Source of the DNA: Sphingomonas desiccabilis
GTDB taxonomy: Bacteria > Pseudomonadota > Alphaproteobacteria > Sphingomonadales > Sphingomonadaceae
Assembly: GCF_004135605.1 (NCBI RefSeq)
Contig: NZ_SDPT01000002.1
Location: forward strand, 186,001 to 250,000
Reading direction: 5' to 3'
DNA: 64,000 nt
A program made the position numbers and the translations under genes. Positions 5,704 to 15,565 of this stretch are shown piece by piece. Numbering within the stretch: the stretch's first letter is position 1; the number at the start of each line of letters is the position of its first letter. The notes under the pieces were generated by a model. That model did no database searches, had not been told where the DNA came from, and saw only the letters and a program-made list of their open reading frames with translations.

Positions 5704-7992
5704 ATGGGATATTGGCTGGCGCGCGAGCGGACCGTGCAGGTGGAGGATGTGCTCACCCGCTTCGACCCGCGGTTCTGGACGGTGAACTTCCCGCGGCCGA
5801 TGATGGCCTCGGTCGTGTCGGCGGCGCCCGATGCGCTGCGGGTCGATGCCGTCTTCTACCGCCGGGACGACCTGGCGGGACTGATCTGGGAATCGGAGGA
5901 CCGGCACGACCACCCGCTGCTCGGCTATGCGACCAAGCGCGACTATCGGCGGTGTCGCCTGCGGTTCCGCTGGCGGTCGGGTGGGGTGCGGCCGCTGGAC
6001 GCGGTGCATGGGCCCGTGCTGACGATCGAGGGGCGCGACGCTGCGGGCACCCCGCGGGCGTGGTATGTGCGGCTGTGGAACTACGCCTCCGGTACGCCCG
6101 AGGACGCGGTGGTGGAGATCGACTTCGCCACTGCGATCGGCGGGTTCGAGCTTCCCACGGACGCGGACCCGGTGTGGGCGGGGGATGTCGACCGCATGTT
6201 CGTGTCGCTGGTGGCGCCGGACTATGATGGCGAGGACGCGTTGCTGCCGGGGCCGGCGGAAGGATGGGTCGAGCTTTCGGAGATCGCCTGCGACGGCCCG
6301 GACTCGGTGCTGGCGATCGGAGCGCCCGTCCTGCCCGAGCATGGCCTGTCGATCGCGAGCGGCTATGACGACAGCTATCACCTGACGCCAGCCCGGCTGC
6401 TGCGCAACGCGCTGCACCTGGGGTATCGCGGCAGCATCGTCCATTATGTCGGGATGAGCCACTATTTCCGGCTCGAGGCGAACGGCGGCGGCCTGTACGC
6501 GAGCCTGGCAGGGGGCGTGCTCAACACGCCGTGCGTCGCCTGGCACCGGCATTTCGCCGCGGAGGCGAGGGCGCTCGGCTATGGCGTGATCTGGTCGCTG
6601 TCCTACGAGCTGCTCGACCAGCATTGCTGGGGCGATTGGAAGCAGCGCGCGGGGGATGGATCGCCGGCACGGACCGGCTGGGAGCCGCCGTCGGCGCTGC
6701 TCTCGCCAGCGCATGGCGGCGCGATGGCCTATCTGCAGCAGGTGGCGCATGCTTTCGTGCAGCTTGCGGTCGCGGCCGGGCTGGCGGTCCGCTTCCAGGT
6801 GGGCGAGCCGTGGTGGTGGGTGATGCCGGACGGGCGCCCGTGCCTGTACGACGATGCTGGCCGGGCGCTGCTCGATCCGGTCGAGATCGCGAATGTGCGA
6901 GGGTCGCTCGACGATGCGCAGACGGCGACGCTCGACCGGGCCGGTGCGGTGCTGGCGGCATCGACGGCCGCGCTGACGGGCGCGGTAAGGCAGGTGGCGC
7001 CGGAGGCGGAGACGCTGTTGCTCGCCTATCTGCCCACCGTGCTCGATGCGGCCGCGCCCGAACTCAAGCGCGCGAATCTGCCGATCGGCTGGGCCTCGCC
7101 CGCGTTCGACGTGCTCCAGCTGGAGGATTACGACTGGGCGGCGGTCGGCAATGTCGCGGCGACCGCGCGCGGGATCGCGGCGGCCGAGGCGCGGCTGGGC
7201 TATCCGCCTGAGCGCCAGCAGTATTTCGCCGGCTTCGTGCTGCGGCCCGAAGATGCCGGACAGTGGCAGGCGATCGACCGGGCCGCGGAGACTGCGCGGG
7301 CGCGCGGCGTGGCGGCGACCTTCCTCTGGGCGCTGCCGCAGGTGATCCGCGACGGCTTTGTGCATTTCGACGAGGGAGAGGATGCGATGCAGGCGTTCGA
7401 CGACGTGCGCTTCCCGCTGGCGCTGGGGCGAGAGGCCGAGGTGGCGCCGGAGCTGTCGACCGCGATCGTCACCAGCGCGGGCGGCGCCGAGAAGCGGAAC
7501 GCCGACTGGGCGCAGCCGCGGACCCGCTACGATGTCGGGCCGGGCGTGCGATCCGAGGCGGACATCGCGACACTGCTCGCCTTCTTCCGCGCGCGGTTGG
7601 GGCCGGCGCGCGGGTTCCGGCTGACCGACCCCTTCGACAACAGTTCCGGCGTGGATGCCGCGCCCGGGGACCAGCCGATCGGCACCGGGGATGGCATCAC
7701 CACGCGTTTCCCCCTCCTGAAGCACTATGGCGAGGTGGCGCGGAGGATCACGCGCCCGGTGGCCGGCAGCGTCCGCGTGGCAGTGGACGGGATCGAGACC
7801 CACGGCTTCTCGCTCGATTCCGGGGGGATCGTCGCGCTCGACGGCGCCCCGCAGCCCGGGGCGGTGGTGACGGCGGGGTTCCGCTTCGACGTGCCGGTGC
7901 GCTTCGCCGAGGACCGGCTGGCGGTGAACCGGGCGACCTTCCTGGCCGGCGCCGCGCCTTCGGTGCCGCTGATCGAGGTGCGCGAGGCATGA
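5704..7992 (+). CDS. DUF2460 distal tail protein fused to large barrel-like N-terminal domain
   Basis: A 762-residue protein. Residues about 578-762 form a complete DUF2460 (GTA gp12) distal-tail domain, recognisable by the opening ELSTAIVTSAGGAEKRNADW, the FRARLGPARGFRLTDPFD block and the closing FAEDRLAVN. In the standard GTA this domain is the whole protein (about 210 residues). Residues 1-213 are beta-rich, and about 214-549 look like a TIM-barrel glycoside-hydrolase-type fold (GYDDSYHLTPARLL, VIWSLSYELLD, FQVGEPWWWV, FDVLQLEDYDW, FLWALPQVI). ATG 5704 with GGGAGGG upstream is preferred over TTG 5683. It probably forms the tail-tip hub with a carbohydrate-binding or -cleaving head; catalysis is unproven. 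Confidence 0.85.
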   Translation: MGYWLARERTVQVEDVLTRFDPRFWTVNFPRPMMASVVSAAPDALRVDAVFYRRDDLAGLIWESEDRHDHPLLGYATKRDYRRCRLRFRWRSGGVRPLDAVHGPVLTIEGRDAAGTPRAWYVRLWNYASGTPEDAVVEIDFATAIGGFELPTDADPVWAGDVDRMFVSLVAPDYDGEDALLPGPAEGWVELSEIACDGPDSVLAIGAPVLPEHGLSIASGYDDSYHLTPARLLRNALHLGYRGSIVHYVGMSHYFRLEANGGGLYASLAGGVLNTPCVAWHRHFAAEARALGYGVIWSLSYELLDQHCWGDWKQRAGDGSPARTGWEPPSALLSPAHGGAMAYLQQVAHAFVQLAVAAGLAVRFQVGEPWWWVMPDGRPCLYDDAGRALLDPVEIANVRGSLDDAQTATLDRAGAVLAASTAALTGAVRQVAPEAETLLLAYLPTVLDAAAPELKRANLPIGWASPAFDVLQLEDYDWAAVGNVAATARGIAAAEARLGYPPERQQYFAGFVLRPEDAGQWQAIDRAAETARARGVAATFLWALPQVIRDGFVHFDEGEDAMQAFDDVRFPLALGREAEVAPELSTAIVTSAGGAEKRNADWAQPRTRYDVGPGVRSEADIATLLAFFRARLGPARGFRLTDPFDNSSGVDAAPGDQPIGTGDGITTRFPLLKHYGEVARRITRPVAGSVRVAVDGIETHGFSLDSGGIVALDGAPQPGAVVTAGFRFDVPVRFAEDRLAVNRATFLAGAAPSVPLIEVREA

Positions 7993-8801
7993 CCGGCTGG
8001 CTCGAGGGTGCCCTCACCACCACCGCGCTGTGCTGGCGGTTGGAGCGCACCGATGGCGTCACGATCGGGCTGACGGCGCATGATCGGGAGCTGATCGTGG
8101 AGGGCCTGCGCTATCGCGCCGCGCCCGGGATGACGCCGTCTTCCATCCGGCGCGGCGACCGGATGGATGCGGACGATATGGAGGCGAGCGGCCCCCTCAG
8201 CATGGATGCGATCGGCGAGACCGACCTGCTCGCCGGGCGATGGGATGGCGCGCGGATCACCGTGCTCGCGGTCGACTGGACGCGGCCCGCGGAACCGCTG
8301 CTGCTGGGCGAGGGGCGGCTGGGAGCCGTCGAGACGGCGGACGGTGCGTTCACCGCCGAGTTGCGTGGCGCCGCGGCCGCGCTGGAGCAGGCCGTGGTGG
8401 AGGAAACCTCACCCGGGTGCCGGGCGCACCTGGGTGATCGGCGCTGCCGCGTACCCATGGCCGGCAGGCGGCGGTTCGCGCGCGTGGTCGCATCGGAAGG
8501 GCGGCAGCTGACGCTCGACCGGGCGGAGCCGGTCGCCAATGCCTATGGCGCGGGCCGGCTGCGCTGGTTCGGCGGCGCCAACGCCGGACTGGAGTCGGCG
8601 GTCGCCGCGTCCGATGGCGCGACCTTGACGCTCGAGCGCGTGCCGCCGCTGCCCGTCGCGGGCGGCGAGCTGCTGGAGCTGGTGGAAGGGTGCGACAAGA
8701 GGCTGGAGACCTGTGCCGGGCGCTTCGCCAACGCGATCAACTTCCGCGGCGAACCCTATCTGCCGGGGATCGACCTGCTCACCCGCTATCCCGGTGCATG
8801 A
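7989..8801 (+). CDS. DUF2163 / phage BR0599-family tail protein (GTA gp13-like)
   Basis: A 270-residue protein of the DUF2163 family, a tail-hub component encoded between gp12 and the tail peptidase in GTAs. The ATG at 7989 overlaps the previous TGA. The N-terminal half carries TTALCWRLERTDGVTIGLTAHDREL; a Cys pair lies around GCRAHLGDRRCRVPM; the C-terminus has the diagnostic CDKRLETCAGRFANAINFRG and PYLPGIDLLTRYPG. These cysteines coordinate a metal in related tail hubs. The stop overlaps the start of the peptidase gene. Confidence 0.9.
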   Translation: MTGWLEGALTTTALCWRLERTDGVTIGLTAHDRELIVEGLRYRAAPGMTPSSIRRGDRMDADDMEASGPLSMDAIGETDLLAGRWDGARITVLAVDWTRPAEPLLLGEGRLGAVETADGAFTAELRGAAAALEQAVVEETSPGCRAHLGDRRCRVPMAGRRRFARVVASEGRQLTLDRAEPVANAYGAGRLRWFGGANAGLESAVAASDGATLTLERVPPLPVAGGELLELVEGCDKRLETCAGRFANAINFRGEPYLPGIDLLTRYPGA

Positions 8802-9205
8802 GCGGCAATCTGCGGATCGTCGCCGGGGCGCGGCGTGCCGTCGGGAGCCGGTTCCGCCTGCAGGGGCGCGACCCCGCGCTCGGGCTCGACTGCGTCGGCC
8901 TGGTGGCCGTGGCGCTGGCAGCGGACGGGCACACGGGGGGCGTCCCTGCTGACTATACGCTTCGCTCGGGCGACATTGCGAAGGCCGAAGCCCTGCTGCG
9001 CGCCGCCGGCCTGGTGCCGATCGCGGACGGCGCACCGGTCGACGTGGTGCTGCTCCAGCCGGGTGCGGGCCAGCTGCACCTGGCGATCCTGAGCGAGGAC
9101 GGCGTGATCCACGCCGACGCGATGCTCCGGCGCGTGGTCGAGCGTCCGGGTGCGCTGCCCTTTCCCGTCGTGGGGACGTGGCGCTGGCAAGAAGGAGAGG
9201 GCTGA
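8798..9205 (+). CDS. NlpC/P60-type tail peptidase (GTA gp14-like)
   Basis: A 135-residue cysteine peptidase of the NlpC/P60 fold, thought to cut peptidoglycan cross-links during DNA entry. The catalytic Cys is at position 32 in GLDCVGLV and the likely His at 94 in QLHLAI, with a third polar residue near 105 (VIHAD). The spacing fits the family, though the domain is small. ATG 8798 overlaps the DUF2163 stop, and the TGA overlaps the next ATG by one base. The alternative upstream start at 8690 lies within gp13 and is rejected. Confidence 0.85.
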   Translation: MSGNLRIVAGARRAVGSRFRLQGRDPALGLDCVGLVAVALAADGHTGGVPADYTLRSGDIAKAEALLRAAGLVPIADGAPVDVVLLQPGAGQLHLAILSEDGVIHADAMLRRVVERPGALPFPVVGTWRWQEGEG

Positions 9206-11358
9206 TGGCGACGCTGGTGCTGACGGTGGTTGGCGGAGCGGTGGGCGGGCCGATCGGAGCGGCGCTGGGAGCGACGCTCGGCCGCGCCGTCGACGGCAGC
9301 CTGTCGGGAGCGAAGGGGCGGCAAGGCCCGCGGCTTACCGAACTGGCGGTGCAGACCTCATCCTACGCGACCCAGATCCCGCGGGTGTTCGGGACCATGC
9401 GGGTGGCCGGATCGGTGATCTGGGCCACCGAACTCGTCGAGACGCGCAGCAGCGACAGCCCGGGCAAAGGGCAGCCGAGCGTCACGCGCTACAGCTATTC
9501 GGCGAACTTCGCGGTGCTGTTGTCGGGGCGGCCGATCCAGGGCATCCGGCGGATCTGGGCGGACGGCAAGCTGCTGCGCGGCGCGGCCGGCGACTGGAAG
9601 GCGCAGACCGGTTTCCGCCTGCATCGGGGCGACGAGGCGCAGCAGCCGGATCCGCTGATCGCGGCAGTGGAGGGACCCGGCCTGGCCCCTGCACATCGGG
9701 GCTGCGCCTATGCGGTGTTCGAGGGGCTGCAGCTCGCCGACTTCGGCAATCGCATTCCGTCGTTGACCTTCGAAGTGGAAGCCGACCTGGCGCCGGTGAC
9801 CGCGGGCGCCGTGATCCAGGAACTGAGCGACGGCAGCATCGACGCCGGGGAGGGGGCGCTGCCGCTGGTCGGCTATTCGGCACAGGGCGACAGCGTGCGC
9901 GCGGCGGTGGAAACGCTGCTGACGCCGGCAGGCTATTGGATCGGCCGAGACGGCGTGCGGGCGGACGCCGGCGGCGCGACCACCATCGGAGACTTGGCCG
10001 CCCGCGTGGATGGGGCGGGGCGTGGCCGGGGCGTGCGGACGATTGCGGCCAGCGACAAGGCGCCCGCCGAGGTGACGATCGGCTATTACGAGGCGGCGCG
10101 CGACTACCAGACCGGGGTTCAGCGTGCCGTTCGATCCGGTGCAACCGGGCGGGGCGTGCGGATCGAACTGCCGGCCGTGATCGCTCCTGCGCATGCGCGC
10201 GGGCTCGCCGAGCGCGCCATCGACGCGCTGGACTTGGCGCGGGAAACGCGGCGGGTGTGCCTCGACTGGAGCCACGCCGGCATCGTCCCGGGGGACCGGG
10301 TGCAGATCGAGGGCGAGCCTGTTCAGTGGCGGGTGGCTGGCTGGACGCTCGAACACATGGTGCTGACGCTCGACCTCAAGCGGATCGCGGGCGCAGCGAT
10401 TCCTGCGCGCGGGGCCTCGGGTGGGCGGGGGACTCTCGCTCCCGATACGTTGCACGGGCCTACGCGCCTGATGGCGTTCGAACTGCCTCCCATCGACGAG
10501 CGCACGACGGAGGTGGCGCAGGTCGCAGTGCTCGCTTCGGGAGCGCTTCCGGGCTGGCGTCGCGCGGCCCTGCTGGTGAGCGAGGATGCGGGCCAGAGCT
10601 GGGAGGCGGTCGGGGGCACTGCGGCACCCGCCGTTCTGGGGACGGTCGTGGCGGTTCCCGAGGCGGTTCCGGCGACGCTGGAGGATCGCCGCTCGACCCT
10701 GGAGGTGGAATTCCCGCACGACGAGATGACGCTGGCCGGGGCCGGTTGCGCGGCGCTCGACCTAGGCGCGAACCTGGCGATGGTGGGCGACGAGCTGCTC
10801 CAGTTCGCGGAGGCCGTGCAGGTTGCGCCCGGACGCTGGCGGCTGCGACGACTGTGGCGCGGCCGACGCGGCACCGAGGCGGCGATCGGCAGCCAGAAGG
10901 TGGGCGATGGCTTCGCCCTGATCCGCCCGGACGCGCTGCGCACCCTGGAACCGCGACGCAGCGGGGAAGGCGTTCGGCTTCGGTTGCGCGCGGCCGGGAT
11001 CGGCGATGGCGTCCAGGGCGTACCGGCGGAAGTGACGGTCACTGGCCAGTGGCTCCGTCCGCCGTCGCCCGTGCACTTGATCGTGGGAAAGACCGCCAGC
11101 GGCGTGCCGCAGCTCTCGTGGGTTCGACGCAGCAGAGCCGGCTGGCACTGGCCGGACGGGGTGGAAGTGCCGTTGGGCGAGAGTGCCGAAGCCTATGAAG
11201 TGCGCGTGCTGCGCATCGACGGCAGCGCGACGACGATCGCTTGTGCGGAGCCCAGGCTGATCCTGCCCACCGAACTCGCAACCGGTGCTCTCCGCATCGA
11301 GGTGCGGCAGATCGGCAACCATGGCCTATCCGCCCCCGCCATCCTCTCTCTCTCCTGA
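9205..11358 (+). CDS. Large tail-tip/host-specificity protein (GTA gp15-like, short form)
   Basis: A 717-residue tail-tip protein. ATG 9205 follows an AAGGAGAGG ribosome site. The N-terminus has a Gly-rich hydrophobic segment (VVGGAVGGPIGAALGATLG) and then the conserved SSYATQIPRVFGTMRVAGSVIWA of GTA gp15/phage J-like proteins. Middle and C-terminal parts are beta-rich modules. Rhodobacter gp15 is about 1300 residues and contains a TIM-barrel-like domain; here that domain is absent and the protein is about half the length, while a barrel-like domain appears on the gp12 homologue. It should form the central fibre or baseplate that contacts the recipient cell. Confidence 0.85.
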   Translation: MATLVLTVVGGAVGGPIGAALGATLGRAVDGSLSGAKGRQGPRLTELAVQTSSYATQIPRVFGTMRVAGSVIWATELVETRSSDSPGKGQPSVTRYSYSANFAVLLSGRPIQGIRRIWADGKLLRGAAGDWKAQTGFRLHRGDEAQQPDPLIAAVEGPGLAPAHRGCAYAVFEGLQLADFGNRIPSLTFEVEADLAPVTAGAVIQELSDGSIDAGEGALPLVGYSAQGDSVRAAVETLLTPAGYWIGRDGVRADAGGATTIGDLAARVDGAGRGRGVRTIAASDKAPAEVTIGYYEAARDYQTGVQRAVRSGATGRGVRIELPAVIAPAHARGLAERAIDALDLARETRRVCLDWSHAGIVPGDRVQIEGEPVQWRVAGWTLEHMVLTLDLKRIAGAAIPARGASGGRGTLAPDTLHGPTRLMAFELPPIDERTTEVAQVAVLASGALPGWRRAALLVSEDAGQSWEAVGGTAAPAVLGTVVAVPEAVPATLEDRRSTLEVEFPHDEMTLAGAGCAALDLGANLAMVGDELLQFAEAVQVAPGRWRLRRLWRGRRGTEAAIGSQKVGDGFALIRPDALRTLEPRRSGEGVRLRLRAAGIGDGVQGVPAEVTVTGQWLRPPSPVHLIVGKTASGVPQLSWVRRSRAGWHWPDGVEVPLGESAEAYEVRVLRIDGSATTIACAEPRLILPTELATGALRIEVRQIGNHGLSAPAILSLS

Positions 11359-11370
11359 CGCGAGGTTCCC

Positions 11371-11880
11371 ATGATCGATACCACCGTTCGCCTGGCGCTG
11401 CCGATGCTCCATGCCGGACAGGCGCAAAAGGAGCTGACGCACAACGAGGCTCTGCTTGCGCTGGACGTGTTGCTGCACCCCGAGATGGAGGAGGTCGGCC
11501 GCAACCAGCCGCCCGCGGCACCCGTCGCCGGGCAATGCTGGATCGTGGGGGAGGCGCCGGTCGACGCCTGGTCCGGTCAGGCCGACAAGGTCGCGGCATG
11601 GTCGGAAGCCGGCTGGCGGTTCTTTCGCGCGTGCGAAGGCATGCTGCTCTGGAGCCGGAGCGACGCGCTTCCCGTGCGGCGGCTGGCGGGCGCCTGGATC
11701 GTGGGGGAGGTGCATGGCGTCCGCCTCATCCTCGAGGGCAAACAGGTCGTGGGTGCACAGCAGCCCGCGATCCCGAGCGCGACCGGCGGGACGGTCGTGG
11801 ATGCACAAGCGCGCGCCACGCTGGCGCTCGTGGTCGAGGCACTCCGCACCCATGGATTGGTCGCCGGCAACGCCGAATAG
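11371..11880 (+). CDS. DUF2793 domain protein, end of GTA cluster
   Basis: A 169-residue DUF2793 protein. The opening TVRLALPMLHAGQAQKELTHNEALLALD is the family signature (a phage/GTA tail-associated domain), and the central GQCWIVGEAPVDAWSGQADKVAAW repeat-like strands end in a jelly-roll-type segment. In other GTA clusters such proteins follow the gp15 gene and are thought to decorate the tail tip or act as a fibre. It starts 12 bases after gp15 and is followed directly by a hairpin terminator, so it closes the cluster. Confidence 0.88.
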   Translation: MIDTTVRLALPMLHAGQAQKELTHNEALLALDVLLHPEMEEVGRNQPPAAPVAGQCWIVGEAPVDAWSGQADKVAAWSEAGWRFFRACEGMLLWSRSDALPVRRLAGAWIVGEVHGVRLILEGKQVVGAQQPAIPSATGGTVVDAQARATLALVVEALRTHGLVAGNAE

Positions 11881-11911
11881 CTGTTGCAGTTCCGCAACAG
11901 TGGCGGTTTTT
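11881..11911 (+). terminator. Rho-independent-like terminator after GTA cluster
   Basis: A perfect 7-bp stem CTGTTGC/GCAACAG (11881-11887 and 11894-11900) with a 6-base loop starts right after the DUF2793 stop codon and is followed by TGGCGG and a run of five T. Position and shape support termination of the GTA operon before the ompA-like gene. Confidence 0.7.
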
Positions 11912-11986
11912 GTTCGCTTGCGCGGAAACGAAGGCCGAAGTAGGGAGTTTGCGCTGTCCGTAGGACAACCATGAAAGGGGAATAGA

Positions 11987-13111
<1,125 letters not shown>

Positions 13112-13139
13112 GTTCGACCTTCTGGTCGAATGGAAATTG

Positions 13140-13168
13140 GGGAGGTCGGGCAACCGGCCTCCCTTTTT
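13140..13168 (+). terminator. Rho-independent terminator of ompA-like gene
   Basis: A ten-base-pair stem (GGGAGGTCGG 13140-13149 with CCGGCCTCCC 13154-13163, one G-U pair), a GCAA tetraloop and five T right after. It lies 29 bases downstream of the ompA-like stop codon and is a textbook intrinsic terminator. Confidence 0.92.
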
Positions 13169-13365
13169 CTTTGCCCGAAACGGGGGAACACCGGTTTTGA
13201 GCGTGCGCGGGCATGTTGCCCGCCGCCTGAGCGTCGCGACGGGGCTGGCTTGCGGCGGGTGGCGGCTTGGTGTCGCGCAGCCCCGACCTCGGGACGATCA
13301 CGCGTTCCCGATCCTCAACCTGGGGATCAGCCTGCGGGCGCGAGACGTGGCGGCAGATCCCGCCG

Positions 13366-14115
13366 CTAGGACGCGGCGCTTGCCTGACCGTCGGACGCCA
13401 GCGCTTCGCTCAGCCAAGCGGGCATGAGGGCATCGCCGAGCGCGTCGACGCGCCGATGCTCCACCATCAGGGACAAGTCAGGATAGCTCGCACGCGTGCG
13501 ATCGCCCGCCTCGCCGATCGGGGCGACCACCAGACGGCGGTTCACCTTGGAACGGTGGTGCATCCGCGCGGTGTTTTCCTGCCCGACGTAGCAGCCCTTG
13601 GTGAAGCTGACGCCGCCAAGCTCGCGTGCGTTGCACTCGAGCCACAGCGTCTTGTCTTGCCCGAGTTCCGCGACGCCTTCAGTGACGCCGCGTGCGAGCC
13701 GATGCGCGAGCCAGCCGTCGGCCGGTGCGGCTGCCGGGGCCAGCCAGCGGCGGCCCAGTTCCGCAAGCCGGGGGTCTGCGAGCCCCTGCGGCCCCTCTGC
13801 GCTCCAATGAACGCCGGCCGCGACAGGCTCGACCGTCACCGGCCGCCGCAGCCGGTAGAGCATCAGTCGCCGCGCCAGCGCCTCTGCCTGCGTCGCCTCG
13901 CAATCGATCAGCACGGCCTCGCCATCATCCCACAGGATGAAGTCGAAGAGCGCCTTGCCCTGCGGCGTCAGCAGCCCCGACCAGCGCGGCGCCTGCGGCG
14001 TCACCGCCCCGACATCCTGCGTCACCAGCCCCTGCAGGAAGGGACGCGCCTCCGCCCCACCGACGCGGAGCAACGCACGGTCGGCAAGCCAAGTGCCAGG
14101 TCTGGTTTCCGTCAT
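13366..14115 (-). CDS. ygfZ: YgfZ/GcvT-family folate-binding protein
   Basis: A 249-residue protein of the YgfZ (IBA57-like) family, which uses tetrahydrofolate in assembly or repair of certain iron-sulfur clusters. The signature KGCYVGQE is present (FTKGCYVGQENTARMHHRS), and the N-terminal aminomethyltransferase-like fold shows ALLRVGGAEARPFLQGLVTQDV. ATG 14115 (MTETRPGTW) is chosen; a longer frame to 14193 would run into the divergent dihydroorotase gene. The two genes are head-to-head with only 43 bases between them. Length is in the normal range. Confidence 0.92.
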   Translation of the reverse strand: MTETRPGTWLADRALLRVGGAEARPFLQGLVTQDVGAVTPQAPRWSGLLTPQGKALFDFILWDDGEAVLIDCEATQAEALARRLMLYRLRRPVTVEPVAAGVHWSAEGPQGLADPRLAELGRRWLAPAAAPADGWLAHRLARGVTEGVAELGQDKTLWLECNARELGGVSFTKGCYVGQENTARMHHRSKVNRRLVVAPIGEAGDRTRASYPDLSLMVEHRRVDALGDALMPAWLSEALASDGQASAAS

Positions 14116-14158
14116 GTCGGCAAGGTAGGGAGGCGGTGCAGCAGACGAAAGGGCGACC

Positions 14159-15484
14159 GTGGCAAGCTTTGACCTAAAACTGGCAGGCGGCACCGTTCAC
14201 CTGCCCGGCGGCCCGGCCGCGCAGGACCTCTGGGTCCGCGACGGCCGTGTGGCGCAGATCGGCGGGCAGGGCGATGCGGGCGCCGTGATCGACTGTACCG
14301 GCCTCGATGTTCTGCCCGGCGTGATCGACACCCAAGTGCATTTCCGCGAACCCGGTCTGGTCCACAAGGAGGATCTGGAAACCGGCAGCCGCGCGGCCGT
14401 GCTGGGCGGCGTGACCGCGGTGTTCGAGATGCCGAACACCAACCCCAACACCGACAGCGCCGAGGCGATCGCGGACAAGCTCGCGCGTGCCAAGGACCGC
14501 ATGTGGTGCGACCATGCGTTCTACGTCGGCGCGACGGCAGCAAATGCCGAGCAGCTGGCGGAGCTGGAACGGCTTCCCGGCACGGCGGGAGTGAAGATCT
14601 TCATGGGATCTTCGACCGGCAACCTGCTGGTCGACGATGATTCCAATCTGCTCCGCGTCCTGCGTTCCGGCCACCGCCGCGTCGCGATCCACGCGGAGGA
14701 CGAGGATCGCATGAACGACCGCGCCGGCGAACGGGTGACGGGCGATCCGCGCTCGCATCCGGTGTGGCGGGACGACGAAAGCGCGATGATCGCGACGCGC
14801 CGCATCCTGCGACTCGCGCGGGAGGCGGGCCGGCGGATCCACGTGCTGCACGTCACCACTCCTGCAGAGCTCGAGCTGCTGGGGCAGAACAAGGACGTCG
14901 CCTCATGCGAGGTGACGCCGCAGCACCTGACGCTGGCGGGTGAGAAGGCCTATCCCCGGCTCGGCACCCAAGCGCAGATGAACCCGCCGATCCGCTCGGG
15001 CGCGCATCGCGACGGCCTGTGGTACTGGCTGAACCAGGGCGTCCCCGACGTGATCGGCTCCGACCACGCGCCGCATACCCTGGAGGAAAAGGCCAAGCCC
15101 TATCCCGCGAGCCCCAGCGGCATGCCGGGCGTGCAGACCTTGCTTCCGCTGATGCTCGACCATGTGGCGGCCGGCAGGCTCACGCTGCAGCGCCTGATCG
15201 ACATGACGAGCGCGGGTCCGCAGCGCCTGTTCGGTCTCGTCGGCAAGGGGCGCATCGCAGTCGGCTATGACGCCGACTTCACGGTGGTCGACCTGAAGAA
15301 GCGCTGGACCGTCGAGGCGCCCTGGCTGGCATCGCGCGCGGGCTGGTCCCCGTTCACGGGCATGACGCTGACGGGCAGGCCGATCGGGACGATCATCCGC
15401 GGCCAGCAGGTGATGTGGGAGGGGCAGCTCGCCTCCCAGGCAAGCGGTGCGCCGCTGCGTTTCGAGGCGGTGGACTTCGGCTGA
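14159..15484 (+). CDS. pyrC: Dihydroorotase (pyrimidine biosynthesis)
   Basis: A 441-residue amidohydrolase, class I/bacterial-type dihydroorotase, converting carbamoyl-aspartate to dihydroorotate. Zinc-binding motifs are visible: HFREPG with the preceding Asp-x-x-xHxR (VIDTQVHFREPG), the carbamylatable Lys in GVKIFMGSSTG, His in VAIHAEDE and HVLHVTT, and the catalytic Asp in IGSDHAPHT. It starts with GTG at 14159. It overlaps no neighbour and is divergent from ygfZ. Allantoinase is a family alternative, but the REPG and IGSDHAPHT context favours dihydroorotase. Confidence 0.9.
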   Translation: MASFDLKLAGGTVHLPGGPAAQDLWVRDGRVAQIGGQGDAGAVIDCTGLDVLPGVIDTQVHFREPGLVHKEDLETGSRAAVLGGVTAVFEMPNTNPNTDSAEAIADKLARAKDRMWCDHAFYVGATAANAEQLAELERLPGTAGVKIFMGSSTGNLLVDDDSNLLRVLRSGHRRVAIHAEDEDRMNDRAGERVTGDPRSHPVWRDDESAMIATRRILRLAREAGRRIHVLHVTTPAELELLGQNKDVASCEVTPQHLTLAGEKAYPRLGTQAQMNPPIRSGAHRDGLWYWLNQGVPDVIGSDHAPHTLEEKAKPYPASPSGMPGVQTLLPLMLDHVAAGRLTLQRLIDMTSAGPQRLFGLVGKGRIAVGYDADFTVVDLKKRWTVEAPWLASRAGWSPFTGMTLTGRPIGTIIRGQQVMWEGQLASQASGAPLRFEAVDFG

Positions 15485-15519
15485 ACGAGTCCGGGCTGAA
15501 CCAAGCCGGGCTGAACCGA

Positions 15520-15546
15520 ACGGCCGCGGGCGTGCCCCGCGGCCGT
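15520..15546. terminator. Bidirectional hairpin between pyrC and eipA
   Basis: A perfect 11-bp GC-rich stem (ACGGCCGCGGG 15520-15530 with its complement 15536-15546) and a five-base loop lie in the 81-base space between two convergent genes. There is no T-run, so it is terminator-like by position only. Confidence 0.6.
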
Positions 15547-15565
15547 CAGGCCCGGAAAGCCCCGA

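Larger units (their letters stand above)
1..11880 (+). mobile_element. GTA/prophage-like head-tail gene cluster (5' end outside window)
   Basis: Sixteen tightly packed plus-strand genes follow the order of Rhodobacter-type gene transfer agents: portal, small membrane protein, prohead protease, HK97 capsid, connector, small protein, DUF3168, major tail protein, two tail chaperones, short tape measure, DUF2460, DUF2163, NlpC/P60 peptidase, large tail-tip protein, DUF2793. Most neighbours overlap by 1-11 bases. No integrase, repressor, lysis or replication gene lies inside. The tape measure is very short, as in GTAs. Whether particles form is uncertain because the protease gene is frameshifted. 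Terminase and earlier genes would lie upstream of the window. Confidence 0.85.

Noticed and set aside
13137-13427. A 96-codon plus-strand frame after the ompA-like terminator
   Set aside because: It starts inside the terminator, overlaps the 3' end of ygfZ and has no recognisable domain; probably fortuitous in GC-rich DNA.
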